Source: Candidatus Rifleibacteriota bacterium (GTDB taxonomy: Bacteria; Riflebacteria; Ozemobacteria; Ozemobacterales; Ozemobacteraceae). From it: a stretch of DNA of 64,000 nucleotides. The DNA lies in NCBI GenBank assembly GCA_029564115.1, contig JAKQQP010000385.1, positions 1 to 64,000 on the forward strand, read 5' to 3'. The translations under genes and the position numbers were made by a program. Below, in pieces: positions 27,540-34,797 of the stretch; position 1 is the first letter of the stretch; each line of letters begins with the position of its first letter. The notes beneath the pieces were generated by a model. The model was not told the DNA's origin. It was given only the letters and a program-made list of their open reading frames with translations, and did no database searches.

Positions 27540-28913
27540 TTATTTTTTAGCCTTCTTAGCAGGTTTTTCTGCTTTAGCGGCTTTGGCCGGTTTTTTAGCT
27601 TTGCCGATAAATTCTTCGATTATCTGAGCTACAGTTGGCTTGCCGATTTCCTGGAGTTCGTAACCGACGCGCAAACAAGGTTTTTTAACCTTAACAACGC
27701 GGGTAATGTCGATTGGAGTAGCTGAAATGATTAAATCGCAGTCACAGGCATTGATGGTTTTTTCGAGATCTTCAGTCTGTTTTTTGCCGTAACCGAGAGC
27801 AGGAATAAGATCACCAATGTGAGGATACTTGTCGAGGGCAGCTAGAATTGTGCCTTTGAAGTATGGCTTCGGGTCTACGATTTCGCCGGCGCCATAGCGC
27901 TGAGCTGCAACGATACCGGCACCAATTGTCATTTCGCCGTGAGTGAGGGTCGGGCCGTCTTCGATAACAACAACTCTTTTGCCGCGAATTTTTTCCCAGC
28001 CGTCAATGAAAATCGGGCTGGCTGCGTCGATGATCTGACAAGATTCATTCATAGCCAGAATATTTTCGCGGACGTAATTGATATCTTCAGGGTTGGCAGA
28101 GTCAATTTTGTTGATTACAACCACATCGGCTGTGTAGATATTCGCTTCGCCAGGGTAGTAAGCAGCTTCGTGACCGGGGCGGTGCGGATCGGCAACGACA
28201 AATTTAAGATCTGACTGGAAAAATGGGAAGTCATTGTTGCCGCCATCCCAGACGATAACATCTGCTTCTTTTTCTGCGTTGCGGGCGATTTCTTCGTAAT
28301 CAACGCCTGAATAGATCACGGCACTCATATCGATATGGGGTTCATATTCTTCGCGTTCTTCAATAGTGCATTTGTGCAGATCGAGATCTTTGTATGAAGC
28401 AAATCTCTGGCAGACCTGTTTTTTGAGATCACCGTAAGGCATCGGATGTCTGATTGAAACAACACGCAAGCCGAGAGACTTGAGAGCCTTTACCACGGCA
28501 CGGGTTGTCTGCGATTTGCCGCAGCCGGTTCTTACCGCACACACAGACACAACCGGCTTGTTGCACTTAATAGCGGTCTGATGATAACCAAGCATTTTAA
28601 AAGCAGCACCAGCAGCTGTTACGCGGCAAGCGTGATGCATGACATATTCATGTGGCACATCACTGTATGAAAAAACGACTTCCTGAACATTGTGTTTTTT
28701 AATAAGGTCAAGAAGTTTTTCTTCTGATTCTATGGGGATTCCCTTGGGATAACCCTTACCGGCCAGTTCAGCTGGATAAACACGACCTTCGATGTCGGGA
28801 ATCTGGGTGGCTGTAAATGCAACGACCTCGTAAGCAGGGTTATTGCGATAAACCATGTTAAAATTGTGAAAATCGCGACCTGCAGCGCCCATAATAATAG
28901 TTCTAATTGCCAT
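27540..28913 (-). CDS. Cyclic 2,3-diphosphoglycerate synthetase-like GTPase
   Basis: A 457-residue protein of the family annotated as cyclic 2,3-diphosphoglycerate synthetase and related GTPases, best known from hyperthermophilic methanogens but widespread in bacteria. Residues 1-115 form a Rossmann-like domain (TIIMGAAGRDFHNFN), and the P-loop is RTGCGKS at 128-134. Downstream are VIVWDGGNNDFPFF, the ADPHRPGHE motif and VVINKID, the last two typical of the family. The last 21 residues are almost only Lys, Ala and Pro, like a histone-H1 tail. AAGGAAG lies 5 bases before the ATG. It follows the FmdB gene after a terminator hairpin. Whether bacterial members make cyclic diphosphoglycerate is not settled, so the reaction is uncertain. 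Confidence 0.85.
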   Translation of the reverse strand: MAIRTIIMGAAGRDFHNFNMVYRNNPAYEVVAFTATQIPDIEGRVYPAELAGKGYPKGIPIESEEKLLDLIKKHNVQEVVFSYSDVPHEYVMHHACRVTAAGAAFKMLGYHQTAIKCNKPVVSVCAVRTGCGKSQTTRAVVKALKSLGLRVVSIRHPMPYGDLKKQVCQRFASYKDLDLHKCTIEEREEYEPHIDMSAVIYSGVDYEEIARNAEKEADVIVWDGGNNDFPFFQSDLKFVVADPHRPGHEAAYYPGEANIYTADVVVINKIDSANPEDINYVRENILAMNESCQIIDAASPIFIDGWEKIRGKRVVVIEDGPTLTHGEMTIGAGIVAAQRYGAGEIVDPKPYFKGTILAALDKYPHIGDLIPALGYGKKQTEDLEKTINACDCDLIISATPIDITRVVKVKKPCLRVGYELQEIGKPTVAQIIEEFIGKAKKPAKAAKAEKPAKKAKK

Positions 28914-28930
28914 ACAAACTTCCTTTTAAA

Positions 28931-28966
28931 AAAAATTAACCCTGGCCGGCACGTAACCAACCAGGG
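28931..28966 (-). terminator. Intrinsic terminator after the FmdB-like gene
   Basis: On the minus strand CCCTGGTTGG pairs with CCGGCCAGGG (two G-U pairs), followed by TTAATTTTTTTT. It lies between the FmdB-like gene and the GTPase gene transcribed in the same direction, so it either separates the two or attenuates the second. Confidence 0.8.
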
Positions 28967-28972
28967 CTTTCT

Positions 28973-29203
28973 TTAATGTTTACAGGTAGAACAGGACCCT
29001 GAAGAACAGCTCGAGCACGAACTGCTCGAATTGCCGAGATCAAGAGTTGCCGTATTACCAGTGGTAGAAAAAGCGGACATTTTCTTTTTTATATTCTTGC
29101 CGTTGCAAAAACTGCAACTGATCTGTGTGAGGTCATCTTTAAGCGAACAGAGTTTATCAAAAGTTTTGTGACAGTCAGAGCACTCGAACTCATATATCGG
29201 CAT
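28973..29203 (-). CDS. FmdB-type zinc-ribbon protein
   Basis: A 76-residue protein starting MPIYEFECSDCHKTFDKLCS, the signature of the FmdB/CxxC zinc-ribbon family. The second zinc knuckle is CSFCNGKNIKKK. After about residue 57 the chain becomes a Ser/Cys tail, SSSSCSSCSSGSCSTCKH, which adds six cysteines. The ATG at 29203 is preferred to the TTG just before it: GGAG lies 7 bases upstream and family members start MPIYEYEC. These proteins are called regulatory in annotations, but their function is not established. A clear promoter lies about 65 bases upstream. Confidence 0.9.
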   Translation of the reverse strand: MPIYEFECSDCHKTFDKLCSLKDDLTQISCSFCNGKNIKKKMSAFSTTGNTATLDLGNSSSSCSSCSSGSCSTCKH

Positions 29204-29268
29204 CAAGACTCTCCATGAACAACAAAATTTTTAACATTCATCGTAACCGTCAGATCTCTTAAGGCAAA

Positions 29269-29297
29269 ATGCTACCACTATCGCTTTGATGAGTCAA
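29269..29297 (-). promoter_or_regulatory. sigma70-type promoter of the FmdB-like gene
   Basis: On the minus strand TTGACT (29292-29297), a 17-base spacer and TAGCAT (29269-29274). Predicted start is near 29262, giving a leader of about 60 bases. Confidence 0.75.
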
Positions 29298-29360
29298 ATA
29301 TTAGAATATGAATCAGGCAACTCTAACGGTAATGACAAATAATTATTGCTTATGGAGGCC

Positions 29361-30866
29361 TTAAAGACCGTATTTTTCGATTTTGGCCCGCAGGGTATTT
29401 CGGGTTATGCCAAGGTATGAGGCTGTCTGAACCTGGTTATGTCGGTGCATTTCGAGGCTTTGCCGCAAAACTTCTTTTTCGAATTTTTCAAGAACGAAGG
29501 CGTAAGCGTCACCCTCCGGGCTTTTTTTCAGCAGTCCGCCAACCATAGCGCAGACTGTCTGTATCTCTTCATCCACGTCCGGGATCTGTTCAACGGAAGC
29601 TATCTGCTGAGCCTCTGGCACCGGTTCGTTGTCGATCAAAACATTCACAGGCAATTCAACGCTTTTTACCTGTTCTTCTTTATCAGATTTCAGTCTGGCC
29701 CCTGCCCTGACTTCGGTCGGCAAATGTTCGGGAAGAATTATCTGGTCGCGGCTCAATGTGTATGACTGCTCGATGGCATTACGGAGTTCTCTGACATTTC
29801 CGGGCCATCTGTAAGCAGCGAGAACCGCAATAGACTCTTCTGCAAGCATTTTGGGAACACCACGCCTCTGAGCTGCGAGTATGGAGCAAAAATATTTGGC
29901 AAGCAGCGGTATGTCTTCAGGACGCTCGCGCAAAGACGGCAGCTTGATTTCAATAACCTTGATACGGTGAAAAAGGTCTTCGCGAAATCTGCCATCGACA
30001 ATCTGTCGACGCAAATCCTTGTTGGTAGCGGCAATTATGCGAACATCCACATCGATTCTCTTATTGCCCCCCACCCTCACGATCTCACGCTCTTCAAGAA
30101 CCCTTAAAAGCTTTGCCTGCATTTCAAGATTCATGTCGCCAATTTCATCGAGAAAAATAGTACCACCCTGCGCCATCTCGAACATGCCGGGTTTTGCAGC
30201 AGCAGCGCCCGTAAAGGCTCCTTTTTCATAGCCAAAAAGTTCTGATTCCATCAAACTTTCGTTTATGGCAGTGCAGTTTATTGCCCAGAAAGGCTTGGCC
30301 GACCTGCGGGAGTTGTAATGAATAGCCTGAGCAACAAGCTCTTTGCCCGAGCCTGATTCGCCGGTTACCAGGACAGTTACGTCTTCCCCGGATACTTTGC
30401 CGATCAGCTTGTAGACTTCCTGCATTGCAGGGCTGTTACCCTTAAGCCCACTGGATTTGGGGGCCTGAACAGCTACCTCGGCCTCTTTACCAGTGTTCCT
30501 GGTATTCAATCCTCTTGAAACCAGCAATAGACATTCATCGATATTGAAGGGCTTGCTCAAAAAATCGTAGGCGCCAAGCTTCATGGCCGTCACGGTAGTT
30601 TCCATGTCGGTATAGGCAGTCATAACGACCACCTGAGCCTCGGAATCGAGCTCGCGAATTTTTTTAAGAAGCTGTAAACCATCCATTTCAGGCATTCTGA
30701 TATCGACAAAGGTGATATCAGGCTTGAAACTTTCGTAGAGACGCAACCCCTTCAGACCATTTTCGGCCAGCATAACTTCGTAGCCAGCCTTTTGCAGAGC
30801 TTTTTCAAAGGCCCATCTTACGCTGTGTTCGTCATCAACTACCAGAATTTTCGCTTTAGCACTCAT
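29361..30866 (-). CDS. NtrC-family sigma54-dependent response regulator
   Basis: A 501-residue response regulator. The receiver domain (5-120) has acidic D11/D12, phospho-acceptor D55 (TFVDIRMPEMDG) and K105. The AAA+ domain (140-380) has Walker A GESGSGKE (169-176), GAFTGA (216-221) for contact with sigma54, and Walker B GGTIFLDEIGD. An acidic linker of about 70 residues follows, then a Fis-type helix-turn-helix at the end (NQVQTASYLGITRNTLRAKI). The start is uncertain: a GTG at 30878 overlaps the stop of the upstream gene (GTGA), while the ATG used here has AGGAG 10 bases upstream. No histidine kinase is adjacent. Its presence implies sigma54 promoters elsewhere in the genome. Confidence 0.95.
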   Translation of the reverse strand: MSAKAKILVVDDEHSVRWAFEKALQKAGYEVMLAENGLKGLRLYESFKPDITFVDIRMPEMDGLQLLKKIRELDSEAQVVVMTAYTDMETTVTAMKLGAYDFLSKPFNIDECLLLVSRGLNTRNTGKEAEVAVQAPKSSGLKGNSPAMQEVYKLIGKVSGEDVTVLVTGESGSGKELVAQAIHYNSRRSAKPFWAINCTAINESLMESELFGYEKGAFTGAAAAKPGMFEMAQGGTIFLDEIGDMNLEMQAKLLRVLEEREIVRVGGNKRIDVDVRIIAATNKDLRRQIVDGRFREDLFHRIKVIEIKLPSLRERPEDIPLLAKYFCSILAAQRRGVPKMLAEESIAVLAAYRWPGNVRELRNAIEQSYTLSRDQIILPEHLPTEVRAGARLKSDKEEQVKSVELPVNVLIDNEPVPEAQQIASVEQIPDVDEEIQTVCAMVGGLLKKSPEGDAYAFVLEKFEKEVLRQSLEMHRHNQVQTASYLGITRNTLRAKIEKYGL

Positions 30867-30874
30867 CGAATTCT

Positions 30875-31828
30875 TCACTCCTGATGATCTCCAAGCATTT
30901 TTTCACGAGCTTTTTCACGCTGTATTCTCTTTTTCCAGCTGTGTGCCGAAGCCGTGTCAAAAATTGAATCGCCATAGAGCACAAGCACTCTGCAACCTGG
31001 TTGAATACGGGCCATTCCGTCCTCGATTTTGGTGCGCAGTTCGTCGAGGTTGTATCGCAGCGAGGTGTGGAACAGCAGCAGGTTTTCAACGCGCGCCGAC
31101 TTTGCAGTCTCAAGCACCTCATCGAGATACGAATGCTGCTGAAAGTTTCTTTCATCGTCTTCAACGTTCAGATATGTACATTCATGGCAGAGAAAAAGAC
31201 TTTCTGCGACTTTATCGGGGTCGATGGGCCTGGAATCACCGCCATATGAAAAAATTATCTTTTCAAATTCTTCAGCGACCTCGTTTTTACCTTTCTGCCA
31301 GATAATTTCATTGATCTCTCTCTGTGACAGGTTGGCAAACTCGGGTTTGAGACGGCGGCGCATTTCGACGATGTTGTATCCCAGGCTCAGCTGTCTCTGA
31401 GAATGACGGGTTTTAAAAGTGCGCATGAAAATCTTGCTTTTCTGGTCATCCAGAACTATTTTCTGATCAGCTTCCAGGGGTATCCATTCAAGCTGAAAAG
31501 ACAAATCTCTTTGAGTTCTGGTCAAATAGTCGGTTATATACTCAATAAGCTTGTTATCACGCGGGAAATATATCTGCAGGTTAGCCGTCTGATCACCGGC
31601 CCCGAGATTACGAATATTTATCAGATTGATCAAGCCGGCAATATGGTCGGCATGCCCATGCGAAAGAAAAATCCGGCGTATCCCGAACACTCGATTCAAA
31701 AGACTCGTTGCAACCCCTTCGCCTGCATCAAAAAGGATGTTGAAACGCCTATGATAAAGCCATGTCGAAAACAGAGCCCGTGAAAACCCTCGGAGTTGGT
31801 CTTGAAGCGGAAATTGTGGGGTTGTCAT
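30875..31828 (-). CDS. RNase Z-like metallo-beta-lactamase-fold hydrolase
   Basis: A 317-residue metallo-beta-lactamase-fold protein related to ribonuclease Z. The metal-binding motif SHGHADHIAGL (HxHxDH) lies at about residues 57-63, a further His near 140 (KTRHSQRQLSLGYNI), a late metal ligand stretch FLCHECTYL, and LLLFHTSLRY near the end. True RNase Z has a longer N-terminal strand pair and a flexible arm for tRNA; the N-terminus here (MTTPQFPLQDQLRGFSRALF) is unlike canonical ones, so tRNA 3' processing is possible but not certain. GGAAGG lies 6 bases before the ATG. It overlaps or abuts the NtrC-type gene (GTGA), so the two are coexpressed. Confidence 0.8.
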   Translation of the reverse strand: MTTPQFPLQDQLRGFSRALFSTWLYHRRFNILFDAGEGVATSLLNRVFGIRRIFLSHGHADHIAGLINLINIRNLGAGDQTANLQIYFPRDNKLIEYITDYLTRTQRDLSFQLEWIPLEADQKIVLDDQKSKIFMRTFKTRHSQRQLSLGYNIVEMRRRLKPEFANLSQREINEIIWQKGKNEVAEEFEKIIFSYGGDSRPIDPDKVAESLFLCHECTYLNVEDDERNFQQHSYLDEVLETAKSARVENLLLFHTSLRYNLDELRTKIEDGMARIQPGCRVLVLYGDSIFDTASAHSWKKRIQREKAREKMLGDHQE

Positions 31829-31990
31829 GAAATTCCTTCCATTTTTTTTGCCCAGTTCGAGCCCGGTTAATTTAACACAACCTTACCTGTTCAAGCCAAT
31901 GTTAATTTTGTTGGGACTGACACCACGACGTCATATCTGAAGCATGCCCTGCAACCGGTCACGAATTCAGGCTTTATAAATAGAATCGAA

Positions 31991-32019
31991 TTGCCTGGAC
32001 GAAAGATCTGTGATAGATT
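31991..32019 (+). promoter_or_regulatory. sigma70-type promoter of the DUF1232 gene
   Basis: TTGCCT (31991-31996), a 17-base spacer and TAGATT (32014-32019). Predicted start is near 32026, with a GGGAGGGG ribosome site and the ATG following at 32053. Confidence 0.65.
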
Positions 32020-32052
32020 CAAGCTTAACACAGACGGGAGGGGCATATTGAT

Positions 32053-32496
32053 ATGAGCAGTGAAAAACTCAAGGATGTCATCGAAGGCAAACTACGAGAT
32101 TACATCAGTAAATTTATCAGATACTCGAACTTTTCGCATCTCACCGCAGAGCGCAAAGAAATAATCGCCGGAACATTTGCCTATCTGATCGATGATCATG
32201 ACATGATTCCAGACGATGTGCCGAATATTGGCTATCTCGATGATCTCATGGTGTTTGTTGAAGCGGCCAAGCATTTTCTGGCGACTGGTGCCCCGGTGGC
32301 TGGCGTCTGTAACCCCGAAGAAGTTCTCGCCGACCTGCAATTCGTGCAAAAAAATATGGGGCTGATGTTTGGCGAACAGCACTTTTCGATTGATACCATA
32401 AAAAAGCTCGGTCAGAAAAAGGTGAGTGAACTACCGGCATTGGCAGAGCAAATCAGAAAAAAATACATTCATCTGGGGGTTATTGGCAATGATTAA
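32053..32496 (+). CDS. DUF1232 (YkvA-like) protein
   Basis: A 147-residue protein. The segment AYLIDDHDMIPDDVPNIGYL then DDL (about 37-60) matches the DUF1232 signature (a ...DLIPDFIPVIGYLDDL-like motif) of YkvA-type proteins. Unlike many of these it is not strongly hydrophobic, and it continues with about 85 helical residues of no known family. GGGAGGGG lies 9 bases upstream of the ATG. The next gene starts inside its last codons (8-base overlap), so the two are translationally coupled. Function of the domain is unknown. Confidence 0.75.
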   Translation: MSSEKLKDVIEGKLRDYISKFIRYSNFSHLTAERKEIIAGTFAYLIDDHDMIPDDVPNIGYLDDLMVFVEAAKHFLATGAPVAGVCNPEEVLADLQFVQKNMGLMFGEQHFSIDTIKKLGQKKVSELPALAEQIRKKYIHLGVIGND

Positions 32497-33148
32497 ACCG
32501 TTACTGAAAGTATACATGTGTGTTCTGGTGTTTACCATGATGGCATGTTGCAGTGCCTTTGCAGAAGAATTGACAACACCAATCGAAGACATCCTGAATA
32601 ACCCTGGCAAGTTTGCCGATAAATTTGTATCGGTCTCAGGCTATTATTCCGGCTGGAAAAATGCCCCCGGGAGCCCGCCCGTAACCCGTTCAGACTGGGT
32701 GCTCTGTGATGATGCAAAAAATGCCATCTATTGCACCGGGCTGATTCCTCAAGACAGCGAAACCAGCTCTACCCCCTCATACTGGAAGCCAATGCACATT
32801 CTTGCCCGCGTTGGTATTGCCAAAGATCGACCCTATCTGCAGGTCGCCGAAGCTAAAATCATCAACCTGAATGTTGAAAAAATGGTTTCTGTGTCGCAGA
32901 TTCTTTTTGCGCCAATCGAAATGCAGGGGCAGTATGTGGGTCTCATGGGTGTTCTTGCCAAAGGCTACGGAGTAAGGGGCGACAGAATGTATCTGCTGGC
33001 AGACCCGACCGGCGCCATCAAACTTGGCCGACTTCCGAAGCTTTTTCCGAAGGGCACCATTCTGCACGTTCGCGGCATAGTTCGTAACGACGAGAACGGT
33101 CTGCCGATGATCGACGAGGTTGAGATCGTTTCTTCAAGGGTCGATTGA
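32489..33148 (+). CDS. Exported OB-fold-like protein
   Basis: A 219-residue protein with a signal peptide (MIKPLLKVYMCVLVFTMMACCSAFAEE). It can be read either as a cleaved signal ending SAFA or as a lipoprotein signal with the Cys of MMAC. The mature part looks like two tandem small beta-barrels. Each starts with an OB-like strand pair, IEDILNNPGKFADKFVSVSG near 28-48 and IEMQGQYVGLMGVLAKG near 140-157, and the second ends TILHVRGIVRNDENGLPMID. This is the layout of exported OB-fold (BOF or tRNA_anti-like) proteins. I used the ATG at 32489, which overlaps the DUF1232 stop and removes 21 non-signal residues from the longest frame. Confidence 0.75.
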   Translation: MIKPLLKVYMCVLVFTMMACCSAFAEELTTPIEDILNNPGKFADKFVSVSGYYSGWKNAPGSPPVTRSDWVLCDDAKNAIYCTGLIPQDSETSSTPSYWKPMHILARVGIAKDRPYLQVAEAKIINLNVEKMVSVSQILFAPIEMQGQYVGLMGVLAKGYGVRGDRMYLLADPTGAIKLGRLPKLFPKGTILHVRGIVRNDENGLPMIDEVEIVSSRVD

Positions 33149-33160
33149 TTCGGGTTCGAT

Positions 33161-33205
33161 AAAAAAAGAGCTGTTGCAGATTTTTCTGTGACAGCTCTTT
33201 TTTTT
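33161..33205. terminator. Bidirectional intrinsic terminator
   Basis: AAAAAAAGAGCTGT (33161-33174) pairs with ACAGCTCTTTTTTT (33191-33204) around a 16-base loop that can itself pair (GCAGA/TCTGT). It lies between the convergent OB-protein gene and pssA and can end both. Confidence 0.92.
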
Positions 33206-33232
33206 GCAGCGTATCTGAAGTTCAATAAAACC

Positions 33233-34027
33233 TCATTCGGCCGGTGTTATGTTTTCTGGGTTGTGACGGCGGATTTTTTTTATCAGCACCAGTAGATTCT
33301 TCAACAGGCTGAAAGTCAAACCGTAAAGAGCGAAACCCCAGGTCAGAAAAAACAGTGTGATCGGCGGGTTAACGACCATGGCGACCAGGCCGGCAACCAC
33401 GGCAAGTCGCCTTTTATTGCTGGTCTTGGGTGTTTTCTTCATGGCCGGGTATTCAACAGTGCTGACCATCAAAAACGAAGTCACCAGAACCACGAAAGGT
33501 ATTATAATTGCCGGAATACGCATTAAATTGAAAAATTGCAATTCAAAAATAGTCATTGTGGCAAGAATGCCGGCTCCGGCAGGTATTGGCAAACCCTGAA
33601 AAACATCGTGCTTTGATGGCGGGGTAACATTGAAGCGGGCCAGCCTCAAAGCACCACAGAGAACGAAAATTGCAGTCACAACCAGGCCAAAGATTCGATC
33701 GTGTTCAAGATAGCGCATGTATACAAGAAAGGCCGGCGCCACGCCGAAGCTCACCAGGTCTGCAAGGGAATCCAGCTCAGCGCCGAATCTTGACTCAACT
33801 GAAGTCAATCTTGCCAGACGGCCATCGAGAATATCGAACACATTCGCCAGCAGAATCAGCCAGCCGGCGTATAAAAATTCTCCCTGGGAGGTGAGAACGA
33901 GAGAAAGGTAACCACAGACAAGATTCATCGAGGTGCAGGCATTTGGCAAAATCGACAGGTGCCTGCTTACGAAACGCTTCTTCTCTTTTGCCTGGGTTTC
34001 AGAAACTGTCTGTAAATTCTCACCCAT
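33233..34027 (-). CDS. pssA: CDP-diacylglycerol-serine O-phosphatidyltransferase
   Basis: Membrane enzyme joining CDP-diacylglycerol and serine to give phosphatidylserine. It carries the CDP-alcohol phosphotransferase signature DGRLARLTSVESRFGAELD then SLAD (DGx2ARx8Gx3Dx3D) and five to six further hydrophobic segments. The ATG at 34025-34027 directly follows the psd stop (TGATATG) and gives 264 residues; a start 24 residues earlier would overlap psd. There is no strong ribosome site, so translation is probably coupled to psd. With psd it forms the phosphatidylethanolamine pathway, a usual inner-membrane route in diderm bacteria. Confidence 0.93.
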   Translation of the reverse strand: MGENLQTVSETQAKEKKRFVSRHLSILPNACTSMNLVCGYLSLVLTSQGEFLYAGWLILLANVFDILDGRLARLTSVESRFGAELDSLADLVSFGVAPAFLVYMRYLEHDRIFGLVVTAIFVLCGALRLARFNVTPPSKHDVFQGLPIPAGAGILATMTIFELQFFNLMRIPAIIIPFVVLVTSFLMVSTVEYPAMKKTPKTSNKRRLAVVAGLVAMVVNPPITLFFLTWGFALYGLTFSLLKNLLVLIKKIRRHNPENITPAE

Positions 34028-34028
34028 A

Positions 34029-34661
34029 TCAGCATCTGCGGGCGATGACACTGGCACCACCCTGCACTCTCTGCCCAAGCTTAACTTCAATTCTGGCATC
34101 GAGAGGCATGTAAATCTCGGTTCGCGAGCCGAATCTGATCAGGCCAAAACGTTCACCGGCACCAACATGGTCTCCGGGGTTTTTCCAGCACAGGATTCGT
34201 CTGGCGATGAGGCCGGCAATCTGCTTAACCAAAATTCTGTAGCCATCTGCATCTTCAATACCGACGGCATTCTGCTCATTTTTTACAGAAGCCTTTGGCT
34301 CAAACGCAGCCAGAAATTCTCCGGGGCTGTAGTGGCGATATGCAATTTTGCCCTTGATCGGCGAACGGTTGATATGAACGTCGAAAACCGAAAGAAAAAT
34401 ACTGACTCTTTTGGCCGGGCCATCGATGAAAGGCACATGCTCGACCGAATCTATGCCTACGACTTTGCCATCTGCCGGCGAAACGATCAAACACTCGCCC
34501 TCGGGAATAAGGCGTTCAGGGTCACGAAAAAAATAAAGCGTAAAAGCTGTGGCGAGGTAAAAAATACGCCCCAGCCAACGACTGATACTCGAGAAAACAA
34601 CCGCAAGAGCGAGCAGAGAACCAGCCATGAAATAACCTTCTCTGTGAATAGGGCTTCGCAT
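34029..34661 (-). CDS. psd: Phosphatidylserine decarboxylase proenzyme
   Basis: Converts phosphatidylserine to phosphatidylethanolamine. It is the short, 210-residue form (group of about 200-230 residues) with an N-terminal hydrophobic pair (about 10-45). Motifs are FFRDPER, VSPADGKV, FLSVFDVHINRSPI with its conserved His, and RFGSRTEIYMP, where self-cleavage between Gly and Ser yields the pyruvoyl group. AAGGAG lies 7 bases before the ATG. It is the first gene of psd-pssA and is preceded by a perfect-consensus promoter. Confidence 0.95.
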   Translation of the reverse strand: MRSPIHREGYFMAGSLLALAVVFSSISRWLGRIFYLATAFTLYFFRDPERLIPEGECLIVSPADGKVVGIDSVEHVPFIDGPAKRVSIFLSVFDVHINRSPIKGKIAYRHYSPGEFLAAFEPKASVKNEQNAVGIEDADGYRILVKQIAGLIARRILCWKNPGDHVGAGERFGLIRFGSRTEIYMPLDARIEVKLGQRVQGGASVIARRC

Positions 34662-34702
34662 TAAAGAGCTCCTTGATAAAATTCCAGCTTGTTCGAAAGC
34701 AT

Positions 34703-34731
34703 ATTATAAATCCATGCTCATAGCATGTCAA
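34703..34731 (-). promoter_or_regulatory. Perfect-consensus sigma70 promoter of psd-pssA
   Basis: On the minus strand TTGACA (34726-34731), a 17-base spacer and TATAAT (34703-34708), matching consensus at all twelve positions. Predicted start is near 34696, about 35 bases before the psd ATG. Confidence 0.92.
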
Positions 34732-34797
34732 GGCACGAATACGGCAGTGCAGGCCATCTGAAAGCAGTCACCCCACCTCAAAAAGCACTGAGCCCGT

